Source: Geobacillus kaustophilus (GTDB lineage: Bacteria; Bacillota; Bacilli; Bacillales; Anoxybacillaceae). Taken from it: a stretch of 64,000 nucleotides of DNA. The position numbers and the translations under genes were made by a program. This document shows positions 1 to 8,879 of this stretch, piece after piece. The stretch covers positions 2,728,001 through 2,792,000 of the forward strand of contig NZ_JYBP01000003.1 of NCBI RefSeq assembly GCF_000948285.1. Reading direction: 5' to 3'. The stretch's first letter is position 1. Each line of letters starts with the position of its first letter. The notes under the pieces are model-generated. The model was not told where the DNA came from, did not search any database, and was given only the letters and a program-made list of their open reading frames with translations.

Positions 1-3
1 CAA

Positions 4-657
4 ATGGGCATTTTTCGCCGGATCAAAACGATCATTCTCGCTGAAGTAAACGAACAAATCGACCGCTGGGAAGACCCGGTCGCCATGACGAAACAATACT
101 TGCGCCAGCTCGAGGAGCAGCTCGAACAAGGCCGCCGAGCGCTCGCCCAACAATGGGTCGCCGAGCGGCGTTATGAGACGCTCATCGCCCAAGCCGAGGC
201 GACTGTTGAAAAGCGGAGCCGCCAAGCGAAACTGGCGCTGGAGCGCAATGAAGAATCGGTTGCGAAACTCGCCTTATGCGACAAGCTGCTGTATGAGAAA
301 AAGCTGGAGGCGTACAAACAACAATACGAAGCCATCAAAGCAAAAACGGCGGAAGTCGCCAACCGTCTAAACCAACTGCGTGAGCGGTACGATGAGCTCG
401 CGGCCAAACAGCTGGAGCTCGCTGCCCGCGTCAACGCGGCTCAAGCGTTGAAACAAATCGACACGGCGCTCGCCTCGTTTTCCGCCGATGAAGCGCTGCG
501 TGGCTTTGCCCGCATGGAAGAACGCGTCATCGCCTTAGAAGCCGAAGCGGCCGCCGCTCGGTTCGGAACGAACGCTGTGTTGTCCCCTGTGCCATTGGAC
601 GAAGAGGTCGAACGTGAATTCGCGAAGTGGAAAGAAGCCCAAGCGAAAAACGCCTAA
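4..657 (+). CDS. pspA: PspA/IM30 family membrane-stress protein
   Basis: This 217-residue protein is almost wholly alpha-helical and rich in Glu, Ala, Gln, Arg and Lys, with long heptad-like stretches from about residue 25 to 150. It begins MGIFRRIKTIILAEVNEQID, the amphipathic N-terminal helix typical of PspA/IM30/Vipp1 proteins, followed by the conserved DPVAMTKQYLRQLE segment. PspA-family proteins are peripheral membrane proteins of the ESCRT-III superfamily that bind stressed inner membrane. The length is normal for the family. The ATG lies at the window edge, so its ribosome binding site cannot be seen. A strong terminator follows, so the gene is probably the last of its transcript. Family assignment is firm; the stress that induces it is not visible. 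Confidence 0.88.
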   Translation: MGIFRRIKTIILAEVNEQIDRWEDPVAMTKQYLRQLEEQLEQGRRALAQQWVAERRYETLIAQAEATVEKRSRQAKLALERNEESVAKLALCDKLLYEKKLEAYKQQYEAIKAKTAEVANRLNQLRERYDELAAKQLELAARVNAAQALKQIDTALASFSADEALRGFARMEERVIALEAEAAAARFGTNAVLSPVPLDEEVEREFAKWKEAQAKNA

Positions 658-687
658 TCTCCCCCTCCCCCCTTTTGACATAGATGG

Positions 688-722
688 CCCCCTTGTCCGC
701 CTGGCAAGGGGGATTGGTTTAT
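688..722 (+). terminator. Rho-independent terminator after pspA
   Basis: An 8-bp GC-rich stem, CCCCCTTG pairing with CAAGGGGG across a 9-base loop, is followed by a T-rich run. It lies 30 bases after the pspA stop codon. Confidence 0.8.
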
Positions 723-893
723 TCAGACACGATTTATGACACACAGAGCTCGCTTCCCCGCCGTTCAACATCAACACAGGCTGACGCACGGCCTGACAAC
801 CGTTTCTCCCATGCATAAGCAAAATGGTTTCCTTTGTTTTTCCATCGTGCTAAAATCATTAGGAGAACGAAATAATACAGGAGATGACCTTCT

Positions 894-2129
894 GTGAACT
901 GGAAACGAAGCGTCCGCATCCTTTGGCTGTGCAATTTCATGGTGTCCGCCGGGATGACGATGGTCATTCCGTTTTTATCATTGCTTTTGTGGGAGATGGG
1001 AGTCACCGAACACCACACGTTAAGCATCTGGACTGGCCTTGTCTTTTCTGCGACGTTCTTATCGGCGGCCATCATGGCCCCGGTGTGGGGCGTGTTCGCC
1101 GACAAGTACGGCCAGCGCGCCAACCTCATCCGAGCGGGGATCGGCATGGGGCTCATCACCGGCTGCATGGCGTTCGCCCATTCGCCGACGGCGTTGCTTG
1201 TTCTTCGTTTTCTTGTCGGCTTTTTCTCCGGGTTCATCACCGTCTCGTTTTCGTACTTGGCGCGCGTCGTACCGAAAAGCCATAGCGGCGAGGCGCTCGG
1301 GACGCTGCAGACGGGAAGCATCGCCGGAAACATCATCGGGCCGCTCATCGGCGGCGCCTTATCGGATTGGTTCGGCTTCCGCCCGGTGTTTCTCGTGACC
1401 GGGCTTTGCATTTTGGCGACATTGCTGCCTGTCATCTTTTGGCTCGAAAAAGACCCGGTCGCGCGGCAGACGAAAGAGAACCAAGCGAGCTTCAAGGAAG
1501 TGTTCGAACACCGGACGCTCGTCTTGTTTGTCGCTACCTTTCTCGTGCAAATCGCCGTTCTTGGCGTCAACTCGATGATGACGATTTTTGTCCAATCGCT
1601 CGTCGGCCATTCTAGCAATCTCGCATTTTTATCCGGCCTCGCCTCGTCGATCACTGGCATCGCGACAATGATCGGGACGCCGTATTTAGGCAAGCTCGGC
1701 GACCGAATCGGGCAGGAGAAAATGCTGCCGATGCTGCTCGTCCTCTCCGGCCTGCTCGCCTTGCCGCAAGTGTGGACAGATCATATATACGAGCTGTACG
1801 TCTGGCGCTTTTTGCAAGGACTTGTCGTCGGCGGCGTATGGCCCGCTATTCAGGCGCTCATCAACGTGCAAAGCCCGCGCCGCATTCAAGGCCGGGTCTT
1901 CGGTGTTACGGCCAGCAGCCGCTTCCTCGGCAACCTCGCCGGACCGACCGCCGCCGGCGCGATCGCTGGGCTATGTTCCACCACTTATATTTTCGCTTTA
2001 TCGGGCTTGCTCCTCGTCGCCACCGGCATCTTGGTCGGATACGCCCACCGCAGCGCCCCCAACACGGCGCGGGGAGAGATGAAAGAAAAACTCGTTGCCT
2101 GGATGCACCGCCTCCATAGCCGGCACTAA
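894..2129 (+). CDS. MFS multidrug efflux transporter
   Basis: This 411-residue protein has about twelve hydrophobic segments in two halves, as in the major facilitator superfamily. The family A motif appears as GVFADKYGQR near residues 66–75, with a weaker second-half copy, GKLGDRIGQE, near residue 265. Such 12-segment proteins usually export drugs or metabolites by proton antiport, and the sequence resembles the MdtG/YitG type. I chose the GTG start because CAGGAGATGACC, a good ribosome binding site, lies just upstream. The gene ends at a hairpin shared with the convergent peptidase gene. The substrate cannot be inferred from sequence. Confidence 0.85.
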   Translation: MNWKRSVRILWLCNFMVSAGMTMVIPFLSLLLWEMGVTEHHTLSIWTGLVFSATFLSAAIMAPVWGVFADKYGQRANLIRAGIGMGLITGCMAFAHSPTALLVLRFLVGFFSGFITVSFSYLARVVPKSHSGEALGTLQTGSIAGNIIGPLIGGALSDWFGFRPVFLVTGLCILATLLPVIFWLEKDPVARQTKENQASFKEVFEHRTLVLFVATFLVQIAVLGVNSMMTIFVQSLVGHSSNLAFLSGLASSITGIATMIGTPYLGKLGDRIGQEKMLPMLLVLSGLLALPQVWTDHIYELYVWRFLQGLVVGGVWPAIQALINVQSPRRIQGRVFGVTASSRFLGNLAGPTAAGAIAGLCSTTYIFALSGLLLVATGILVGYAHRSAPNTARGEMKEKLVAWMHRLHSRH

Positions 2130-2158
2130 CCACAAAAGGCGCCGACAGAAAAAACGAG

Positions 2159-2192
2159 ACGGCTCGAAAAATCATTCCTTTCGAGCCGTTTC
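2159..2192. terminator. Bidirectional terminator
   Basis: The stem ACGGCTCGAAA pairs with TTTCGAGCCGT and has T/A runs on both sides. It sits between the convergent MFS and peptidase genes and can serve both. Confidence 0.78.
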
Positions 2193-2196
2193 CCTC

Positions 2197-3243
2197 TCAC
2201 TGTTCCATCCGCCGAAGCAACGAATACGGAATCGCTTCCCCAACACGCCCGTTCCGTCCGGTCGTCGTCTCCGCCGTCGTCAGTGAATTCCAAATCGCTT
2301 CTTCCGTCGCCTCCATCGCCGCCTGAAACAACTCATTCATAAGCGGCGCGTCGTCACGGACAAGCGGCGGAATGGATTGGTGGACAGCATCAGAAAAATG
2401 CGCCATCGTATACGCATTGGAAAACGCAATGACAATATCACCGCTCCCGTGATGAACGCGGCTTCCCGTCCGCGCCAACCCAACGGCCGCCCGCTTTGCC
2501 AGCCGCTTCAGCTGCCGCGCATCAAGCGGCGCATCCGTCGCGACGATCATCATAATCGACCCAGGCGGCATGTCCCGTTCATTAAACGATGGCGGCACAT
2601 ACGGCACAAACTGCAGCTCCTCGCGCCGCCCAAAGTTGCTCACCACCAGCGCCCCGACCGTATACATCCCGCCCGCGATCCGCGACGAACTGCCGACGCC
2701 CCCTTTCCAGCCAAAACACATCATCCCTGTTCCCGCGCCGACCACTCCCTCTTCCATCTCCACCCGCGCATTGGCAATCGCCTGTTTCGCATGCTCTTTC
2801 GTCACCGCCAGCGCCCGGGCCGTGTTCAAATAGCTGTCATTGCATTCACCGACGACAATGTTGATCGACCCGGTCGTATCGCCAATCTCCGGCGTTATCG
2901 CAAGCATATACTCGAGCGTCCCTTGCCAAACCTCCCCAACGCTGAACGTATTGGTCAACATCACCGGCGATTCGATCACCCCGAGCTCCTCAACTTGCAC
3001 AAGCCCCGCCGTTTTCCCAAACCCGTTCAGCACAAAGCAAGCCGCTGGCACTTTCTCCAAAAACAAGTTGCCCTCATGCGGCAACACCGCTGTCACCCCG
3101 GTGCGGATCACCGTCCGTTCATCGATGTCCTCGCGAATCGTCACATGCCCGACCCGCACCCCGGGCACATCCGTGATTTGATTCCGTTTTCCGGTCGGAA
3201 GCGACCCGATTGAAAATCCAAGAGCACGAAGTTTATGACGCAT
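2197..3243 (-). CDS. P1 family peptidase (DmpA/L-aminopeptidase type)
   Basis: This protein of about 348 residues belongs to the DmpA/P1 (peptidase S58) family of N-terminal nucleophile hydrolases. These enzymes cleave themselves at a Gly-Ser bond and then act as aminopeptidases or beta-peptidyl aminopeptidases. The hallmark regions are present: an N-terminal NQITDVPGVRVGHVTI, a central NIVVGECNDSYLN, and GWKGGVGSSSR, where self-cleavage would expose the nucleophilic serine. The reading frame extends further upstream, but I placed the start at the ATG preceded by GGGGGAG, giving a protein beginning MRHKLRALGF. The gene stands alone between the MFS gene and insertion-sequence debris. The physiological substrate is unknown. 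Confidence 0.85.
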   Translation of the reverse strand: MRHKLRALGFSIGSLPTGKRNQITDVPGVRVGHVTIREDIDERTVIRTGVTAVLPHEGNLFLEKVPAACFVLNGFGKTAGLVQVEELGVIESPVMLTNTFSVGEVWQGTLEYMLAITPEIGDTTGSINIVVGECNDSYLNTARALAVTKEHAKQAIANARVEMEEGVVGAGTGMMCFGWKGGVGSSSRIAGGMYTVGALVVSNFGRREELQFVPYVPPSFNERDMPPGSIMMIVATDAPLDARQLKRLAKRAAVGLARTGSRVHHGSGDIVIAFSNAYTMAHFSDAVHQSIPPLVRDDAPLMNELFQAAMEATEEAIWNSLTTAETTTGRNGRVGEAIPYSLLRRMEQ

Positions 3244-3309
3244 AAATCTCCCCCATCGCTTTTCTCCGCCTTCCCTTCCGGCAGGCTGCATGAACGTGAA
3301 ACATAGCAT

Positions 3310-3577
3310 TCACCGAAACCACGCTAGTAAGGAAGCAGATGGATTGCTCTTGTGTCAAGTATATCGTATTTTGCTGAGGGAATGCAGCTGCTGTTAGGTT
3401 ATGTGGCTATACTGGTACTAGAGCAGTTCGTACGATCCAGAGTTTAAAACTCACATTTCGCACCCTAACAGGGTAGAAAGAAAGGATTTTTGATTTCGTT
3501 TTTCAGAATCACGTTTCGACCAACACGACGAGCGAGGACAATCCTTTTTTTACCATATATGGTCGTTCCGTATAATG
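3310..3577. other. Non-coding stretch between the peptidase gene and IS debris
   Basis: No gene is visible. A small inverted repeat, CCCTAACAGGG, near 3465–3475 probably lies close to the 3' end of the IS1634-like element, but I could not define a terminal repeat because the other end of that element is lost. Confidence 0.4.
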
Positions 3578-4805
3578 TTACACGTAAATGCTTTCGTCCA
3601 TTCCCACCCCTTGCAGAATCCTTCGCTGCTCGTAGGTGAGCGGTTTCCCTAAGGCGCGTTGGATTTGCCCATCCGGCAGGATGACGTTCACATATTGAAA
3701 CAGCTGAAAAATCGCCTGTCCGGTTGGCCGGGTCAGCTTGCGGCCTCCAGCCCCTTTTAACGGGTGTTCCGGTGTGATGAACGGACGCACCCGGCGCTGA
3801 AAAACACGGTAAATCGCCAAGGCCAACAGAAACAAATCCCCCAATACGGCGACCCGTTCTGGTTTTTTGACGTAAATCTCACCCGTGAAAAACGGATCTT
3901 TCAAAAACGCGAAGTTCATTTCCACCGAGATTTGCCCTTTATACAGCTTCAAGATCTCTTGGGCATCCATAGGTTGACCCTTCCATTCCTTCGGAACGGT
4001 CGTGACAAGGACAAACCGGGACGCTTTCCGCCTCGCCTGTTCTCACGCCTCGTGATCGAATTCTATGTCAAGGCGCAGGAGATGCAGCGTCTCCATCTCG
4101 GGTTCCGCCCCTTTTTTCGGCCGTCCGCGCCGTTTTTTCGGACGCACGATCTCTTCGACCGCGGCCTCGACCCGATGAAACCGAGAGCGAAGGGAGGCCT
4201 TGAGGGATGTCAAGGCTTGTTCCGCGTCTTCCCGGCACGAGAATAGGTGACGCTCCCAACGGATTTGTTCCTCGCGAAGAAGCTCCGCTTCTTTGACCCG
4301 TTCTTTTTCGAGCGTTTTTCTTTTGCGCTGGTCGAGCGCGCTCGATTCGACGACGATCAAGCGTACGGGATGGCCTTCATAGGTCGAGGCCGTTTCCCAT
4401 ACCCGATGCGTGGCGCCGTTTCTCTCCGCCAAGGCAAAAGGTTCGCTCCACGGGATGTGAGGCGAATCGGCCTCGGCCCATGCTCGTTTCACGATCCGAA
4501 GCGACGAAGGGCCCCTGGTGACCAAAAAGGCGTTGGCGGCTTTCGTCTGCGCCAAGGCGTCTTTCGTCATCGCGGCGGAATCGGCTGCGTCAATCCATTC
4601 ATCGTCGATCTTGGCTTGTTTGAACTGTTCGTGGATCCGCGACAGCACCTCAGGATTCCACGCCTTATCCGATCGATTGCCGTCGTGCACATCTCCGTAA
4701 AACGGGATGCCGTCCTCGTTGCCGACGAGTCCGAAGCCGATCTGTTTTTGCCAATGTTGATGGCGGTTGCAGCCATGCGTGATCTGCAGGGCCTCTGGAT
4801 TCCCT
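3578..4805 (-). pseudogene. Truncated IS1634-like transposase
   Basis: Two minus-strand segments form one broken transposase: an upstream part from about 4805 to 4043 and a downstream part from 3970 to 3578. They are in the same frame. Between them a TGA at 4045–4043 interrupts the protein, and translation beyond it continues through QARRKASRFVLVTTVPKEW, which joins both parts. The upstream segment contains GFGLVGNEDGIPFYGDVHDG, and the downstream part contains the Y..R..E-like region FQRRVRPF. This pattern is typical of IS1634-family (IS4 superfamily) DDE transposases. The N-terminus is missing because IS3-family DNA begins near 4805. The element is dead by both truncation and nonsense mutation. 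Confidence 0.75.
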
Positions 4806-5062
4806 GCACAAAAACGATCAGACTTTGGATAAAACGTTACCATGGACATGGTCTAAAAGGACTCGAAGAACGGCGCGGGACATCCGAGTCTCCATTCAAG
4901 GGAAGACCCCGAAAAAAAGAGTGTAGTTTAGAGGAAGAGAATCGGAGATTGAAAGCAGAGAATGATTATTTAAAAAAGTTACGAGAACGGACAAGGAGGT
5001 GAAACCGAAAGAGCGATTCTGGATCATTCAGGAGTTATCCAATACCTATCCGATTGCCTTCC
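4806..5062 (+). pseudogene. IS3-family orfA/orfB fragment
   Basis: The plus-strand frame from about 4806 reads IRLWIKRYHGHGLKGLEERR and then ENRRLKAENDYLKKLRE. This is the helix-turn-helix and leucine-zipper end of an IS3/IS150-type OrfA. A second frame starting at 4999 begins MKPKERFWIIQELSNTYPI, the usual beginning of the OrfB integrase, and overlaps OrfA as in IS3 elements. The OrfB similarity stops near 5057–5062, exactly where the cas8b reading frame begins on the other strand. The fragment therefore marks a deletion or rearrangement junction and has no functional transposase. Confidence 0.75.
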
Positions 5063-5622
5063 TATTTATTTTCGTGCTCCAGCATTGCGCGAACAAAAGC
5101 CTCATACTTGAACTCTTGGGAACCGACGCAGATGGTTTGGTTCTCCTTCTGCAAAATGACGGATTTCCCCTCAAGAGAATCCGGGAGCTGAAAGCGATCG
5201 AAGCGCACCTTTCCGCTCCCTTTTTTATTGCCAGTGACAATCAATTCAGCCGCTTCCATTTTCGCGATCCATTTTGACAATTGAGAATCTTCCATATGCT
5301 GTTTCCGAAGAGCTAGTTGCAAATCGTTCCATACACTTGTCAAGAGATAATGTAGTGATTCCACTTCTCTCACGAGATAACTTTGCAAGGTGGCTGCATC
5401 GTTATTTCCAAAATACCCGTATTCATACAATGTGTCTTGAGAATACGGAATGGGGTCTTCGATCCGAATGACCCGTCTCTCGAGGTCGAACGTCAAAAAA
5501 ACTGCATACGGCCTTTCTTCCGATTTGATCTTCGTTTTAAGCAATTTCACCTTCGACGCAAGCGGGTCATAATCCGCAGGCACTAACGACCCGAGATACG
5601 CCGTCAGCTGCGGCAGATTCAC
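5062..5622 (-). pseudogene. cas8b: cas8b N-terminal fragment (type I-B Cascade large subunit)
   Basis: An open frame of about 186 codons runs leftwards from a GTG at 5622, which has AGGAGGT eight bases upstream. It begins VNLPQLTAYLGSLVPADYDP and contains SEERPYAVFLTFDLERRVIR, which resembles the N-terminal region of Cas8b/Csh1-type large subunits of type I-B complexes. Normal members are several hundred residues longer. The frame ends in LEHENK-stop where IS3-family DNA begins. It lies 17 bases downstream of the cas6 stop, the expected operon position. The genes that normally follow (cas7, cas5, cas3, cas4, cas1, cas2) are absent. The exact Cas8 subtype is inferred from neighbours and from recalled family patterns. 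Confidence 0.6.
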
Positions 5623-5930
5623 GAACGGACACCTCCTGATTAACGGCTGATGGGGCGGATACAGCCGAATCCGCATGAATTTTTACCACCAAGACCTGCA
5701 TCAACAGCAGCTTGCAACAGACGAGAATCCCCCTCAAGGATAAATTTCCCGTTGTACGCTTCAATAATGGTGTTTTTGTAAAGCACGATCTGTTTACGGA
5801 AATCTCCGATTGAATCAATAGAGACAGGCGCAAACGTGAGATCCGTTCCGTATATCAGCTTGGCTTTCCTCACCAGGTTGTCAGAAATGATTCGTTGAAA
5901 ATCTTTTTCCCCCGGATGAAAGTATTTCGT

Positions 5931-7179
5931 CACGAGTGTTGATTATCCAAAATTATACATACGCCTTCCATAAATTTGGGCATACTCAAACAAAGCAGCG
6001 GCCATCCCGGATTTCCAATCGAGAGGAAGCTGCCCAGAGAAAAAACGGCGAACGAACGAAATGAAGGAAAGAGAGACGTTCGTCTGTTTTTTGGTTTGAT
6101 CATACAGCCATCGCAGCAACACATACGCGATGAACGCCGCAAACAGTTGGTTGTATACCGCATTTTCCGTCGTGCCAAACAAGGTCGGGACATTCAGATA
6201 TTGCTTCACCCAACGGAAAAAGACCTCAACAGTCCAACGTTGTTGGTACATGTCGGCAATGGTTTCCGCAGACGCATGGAAGAGGTTCGTCACGACCCGA
6301 ATGTCGCGGCCATTCGCATCTCGAAAGATCACCACCCGGTGACGCTTGGTGGAGCGGCATTGTTTCGTCCCCAACTGGCACGTGAAGTCGGCTTGAACCG
6401 ATGAGGATGTGCTGGAAAGGCGTTTCAAGCTTTTTTTCTGATGAAGTTCGATGTTGTCCTTCATCCGAATGACAAAGAGCTGATGCTGCTCCACAAATCG
6501 ATCGAGGCGTTCGATTTTGAAATACGCCCGGTCTTCCACCAGCACTTGTTGAGCGTTCGTCAACTGTTCTCCCACCGGGCCATCATGACGCAGTCCGATG
6601 GTTTCCACCACGTCTGCCGGCAACGAGGATTCCGGCGAATACGCGACGTGCAGCTTCACTCCGGCGCGTTCGCCGTGATACGGCGCCCATGGCAGGCGGT
6701 TTTTCCCGACCGTGACGGTCGTCGAATCCACCACCCGAAGCGGTTTGGGAAACCGAAGCGAACGGCGGGTTTGGCGGTTGCACTTGGAAATGATCAACGC
6801 CAACAAGCGTTTCATGATGTCATAGGGAACTTCTTTCGCTTTCTTGGATACAGTTGAATAATGGAATCGCGGCAATCCATACAGAGGCCCCACATCGGCT
6901 CCGTGGCGAAAGCTTTTCCATTGATGCATGGCGGCCAGCAGGAAGAAGTGAATCAACTCGCGCAACGTAAAGGTTCGAGACGAATCACGATACCCAACCG
7001 CTTCGGCAATCAGTTGAATCTCTTCATCCGAAACAAGTTTTTGCATCAAATTCGGGAGTGTGGTATGCTTGTTCATAGAGAGCACCTCCTGGGTTTGTTT
7101 GTGTCGCTACTCACATTCTACAGGAAAGGTGCTCTTTTTTCTATACCCTTTGGATTTTATTGGATAATCAACACGCCTG
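5931..7179 (-). mobile_element. IS4-family insertion sequence, 1,249 bp
   Basis: The ends are imperfect 20-bp inverted repeats: CACGAGTGTTGATTATCCAA on the left, and a right end whose complement differs at only two positions. A 9-bp target duplication, GTATTTCGT, lies immediately outside at 5922–5930 and 7180–7188. One transposase gene fills the element on the minus strand. The intact duplication and near-perfect ends indicate a simple, fairly recent insertion into cas6. Confidence 0.88.
5943..7076 (-). CDS. IS4-family transposase
   Basis: This DDE transposase of about 377 residues occupies the element that splits cas6. The acidic triad regions are visible: RVVDSTTVTV (first Asp), QVLVEDRAYF (second Asp) and YQQRWTVEVFFRWVKQYL, which fits the YREK signature carrying the catalytic Glu. 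The start is the ATG preceded by AGGAGGTGCTCTCT, giving MNKHTTLPNLMQKL. The frame is complete, so the element may still be active. Confidence 0.85.
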   Translation of the reverse strand: MNKHTTLPNLMQKLVSDEEIQLIAEAVGYRDSSRTFTLRELIHFFLLAAMHQWKSFRHGADVGPLYGLPRFHYSTVSKKAKEVPYDIMKRLLALIISKCNRQTRRSLRFPKPLRVVDSTTVTVGKNRLPWAPYHGERAGVKLHVAYSPESSLPADVVETIGLRHDGPVGEQLTNAQQVLVEDRAYFKIERLDRFVEQHQLFVIRMKDNIELHQKKSLKRLSSTSSSVQADFTCQLGTKQCRSTKRHRVVIFRDANGRDIRVVTNLFHASAETIADMYQQRWTVEVFFRWVKQYLNVPTLFGTTENAVYNQLFAAFIAYVLLRWLYDQTKKQTNVSLSFISFVRRFFSGQLPLDWKSGMAAALFEYAQIYGRRMYNFG

Positions 7180-7775
7180 GTATTTCGTATATCTTCGCCC
7201 ATCCGACCGCAATAACGTGGAATAAGCGACCACTGGCGAAAGCGTCTCCACTTCAATGACAGATTTCTCAACTTTAAAAATCTCGGTTTGGATGGATGTG
7301 ACACGCAAAAACTGGCTTCCGATGCGTATTCCTTCCATGAGCAAAACTTGGGTGATTTCCCGTATAAACTGCTCAATCGGTGAGGACAGCATGAGTTTGG
7401 CCGTGTTTTGAAAGACTAACATTTTGGATGCAGAGACATAATCATGAGGGCCTATTAAACGCGAGAACGAGAAGAGGGCAAACCGTCTACGATCTACGAT
7501 ATACCCTTGATTGTGAAGAAACTCAGCGAATTCCGGACTAAGGTGGCGATAAATCACCGCTTGCAGGAAATGGTTGTAATTGACTGGAATCTCCCAAGGA
7601 GTGTCACTTTGCAACGTAATTGTGATGTGCATGTTTCCTCCTCCGACATTTGCAGGTTTATGTATACGATTATATATGTGCACTTCAAACTATTCATACC
7701 TTATTTCATTTTCAAGGATGTGATGGAAAGATATGACGCAAAATCTCCTTTTTCGCTGCCACTATCCTAAAAACG

Positions 7776-7872
7776 GTTTTAATCCCTCATAGGTTACGAT
7801 AAAAACGTGAAGGCCTGCCAGCGTTTTCCCCATTCCTGTCGGGTTTCAATCCCTCATAGATACGATAAATGC
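7776..7872 (-). CRISPR. Two degenerate type I repeats with one spacer
   Basis: Two copies of a 30-bp repeat lie at 7776–7806 and 7843–7872. In plus orientation they contain AATCCCTCATAGG(T)TACGAT and AATCCCTCATAGATACGAT. The first has one extra base, and the second has a substitution plus a degenerate 3' end. They enclose a 36-bp spacer-sized stretch at 7807–7842. The repeat family (…CTATGAGGGATTGAAAC on the minus strand) is typical of type I-B/III arrays in Geobacillus and lies just upstream of cas6. The array is essentially dead. Confidence 0.7.
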
Positions 7873-7993
7873 CCCAAAACCGCGCATAATATCAAGCTTT
7901 TTCTTTTCGGGCTATCTTCAGAATATCATATTTTAAAAATTCCGTCAATTTTTGTCCGTAATGGCTGTAGGGATTTGGCGTAAAAAACAATTG

Positions 7994-8197
7994 TCATCGA
8001 TCCCCCGGATTTTTGCGCGATTGAGGGTCGACGACAACGTACGGGTTAGACTCGGGTGGCCTGTCCATACTTCCCCAGCTTATTCCTTCATCTTTTTCAA
8101 TCCGCTCAACTGGCAACCCAGTCAGTTCGTGAAAGATCTTCACATCATGCCCCTTGGCCAACATTCTCTTCGCGATGTCTATTTTTCCTTCGTGCAC
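7994..8197 (-). pseudogene. C-terminal remnant of an Rpn-type PD-(D/E)XK transposase/nuclease
   Basis: The minus-strand frame begins MHEGKIDIAKRMLAKGHDVK and continues FHELTGLPVERIEK. This is the characteristic C-terminal tail of Rpn/YhgA-like proteins (recombination-promoting nuclease, putative transposase). No N-terminal nuclease domain is found upstream in any frame. The tail then runs into unrelated sequence. It is a fragment with no expected function. Confidence 0.55.
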
Positions 8198-8425
8198 GAT
8201 ATCCTATATATAGGTTGTAATAAAGAATTTCCGATCTCCATGTCCCGTCTTTATCACCTGACAAGCTGGCACGGTGACAAGAAGAGCGAACAATGCCATG
8301 TAAAACAAAATTGCAACTTATATAGACCCCCATGCCGAAAAAATTTCGGCGCCATCGGAAGGATGAAAATACCCTTCTGTCGAATATTTTAATTTTATAC
8401 ATTTTGGAATTTAAGTATTTTCAGG

Positions 8426-8662
8426 ATAAATGCAACGAAAAAGTTTAACATATCCTTGACGGAAAAGTGGCTTGTCCATTTTTCGACTGTCGAAGGCAAG
8501 CCACAGGCTTGCCCCCGTCACGTCTTGGCGTGACGGAAGACCGAACAACCACCCGCTTCACAGACCTATACATGGGTCTGGAAGCGCGTTGTTCGGTCGC
8601 CCGACAGTCGAGCAAATGCTCGGTAAAAGCGACAAATGTTAAAGCTTCAAATTGCATCTATA
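8426..8662 (+). repeat. MITE-like structured element, copy A (decayed)
   Basis: This is the inverse-orientation counterpart of the element at 28769–29009. Shared blocks include GTTTAACATATCCTTGACGG, a GCAAGCC/GGCTTGC hairpin, a CGTCACG…CGTGACGG hairpin, GACCGAACAA…TTGTTCGGTC, and CGACAGTCGA. The right end reads TTGCATCTATA and the left end is degenerate (ATAAATGCAA). The central palindrome that is perfect in copy B has accumulated mismatches here. Confidence 0.75.
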
Positions 8663-8749
8663 ATAAAATGGCTCTGACTCATAGCACTGCACTTTAGAAC
8701 AATCTTGACGATTCGTCATCCGAATAGGAATTATCTTCCCATTGCCACT

Positions 8750-8779
8750 GTTTCAATCCCTCATAGGTACGATAAAAAC
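8750..8779 (-). CRISPR. Solitary canonical type I repeat
   Basis: A single 30-bp repeat begins GTTTCAATCCCTCATAGG in plus orientation. It is the undamaged form of the two degenerate repeats at 7776–7872. No second repeat lies at a spacer distance on either side, so it is an orphan. It lies about 100 bases upstream of the tracrRNA start. Confidence 0.75.
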
Positions 8780-8844
8780 TTGTTCTGCATTCTTCACCTT
8801 GCTTTAAGCATTGCCCAAAAGTATAGAAATATGAAAAAAAGGCC

Positions 8845-8873
8845 TTGAATTTTCCAAATATATTTGTTATTAT
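8845..8873 (+). promoter_or_regulatory. Sigma-A promoter of tracrRNA
   Basis: A TTGAAT –35 box and a TATTAT –10 box are separated by exactly 17 bases. Transcription would start near 8880, at the beginning of the anti-repeat. Confidence 0.72.
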
Positions 8874-8879
8874 AGCAAT

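Larger units (their letters stand above)
5640..7632 (-). pseudogene. cas6: cas6 interrupted by an IS4-family element
   Basis: Cas6 is the endoribonuclease that cuts type I pre-crRNA at the repeats. The N-terminal 151 codons lie at 7632–7180. The start is the ATG preceded by GGAGGAGGAAAC, reading MHITITLQSDTPWEIPVNYN. The C-terminal 94 codons lie at 5921–5640 and end in the glycine-rich GLGGKNSCGFGCI, the G-loop signature of Cas6. The element at 5931–7179 lies between them, flanked by duplicated GTATTTCGT. Removing the element and one duplicate restores an uninterrupted 244-residue protein across the join RRYTKY|FHPGEKDF. The insertion is therefore the only visible lesion in this gene. Confidence 0.85.
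7690..8749. other. Intergenic stretch between cas6 and the tracrRNA locus
   Basis: This 1-kb region holds two degenerate type I repeats (7776–7872), a remnant of an Rpn-type nuclease/transposase gene (7994–8197), and the decayed copy of the MITE-like element (8426–8662). I see no intact gene. The cas6 promoter should lie near 7640–7760. Confidence 0.55.

Noticed and set aside
734..1693. A 319-codon minus-strand open frame
   Set aside because: It is antisense to the MFS transporter, which has clear family motifs and a ribosome binding site.
2377..3213. A 278-codon plus-strand open frame
   Set aside because: It is antisense to the P1 peptidase and rich in Arg/His/Pro, as expected for a shadow of GC-rich DNA.
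4247..5002. A long plus-strand open frame of 251 codons
   Set aside because: Its first two thirds are the antisense of the IS1634-like transposase. Only the final ~65 codons (IS3 OrfA) are meaningful, and they are annotated separately.
7952..8392. A plus-strand open frame of 146 codons in the CRISPR intergenic region
   Set aside because: Composition is not protein-like, there is no ribosome binding site, and the opposite strand carries a recognisable Rpn-type tail.
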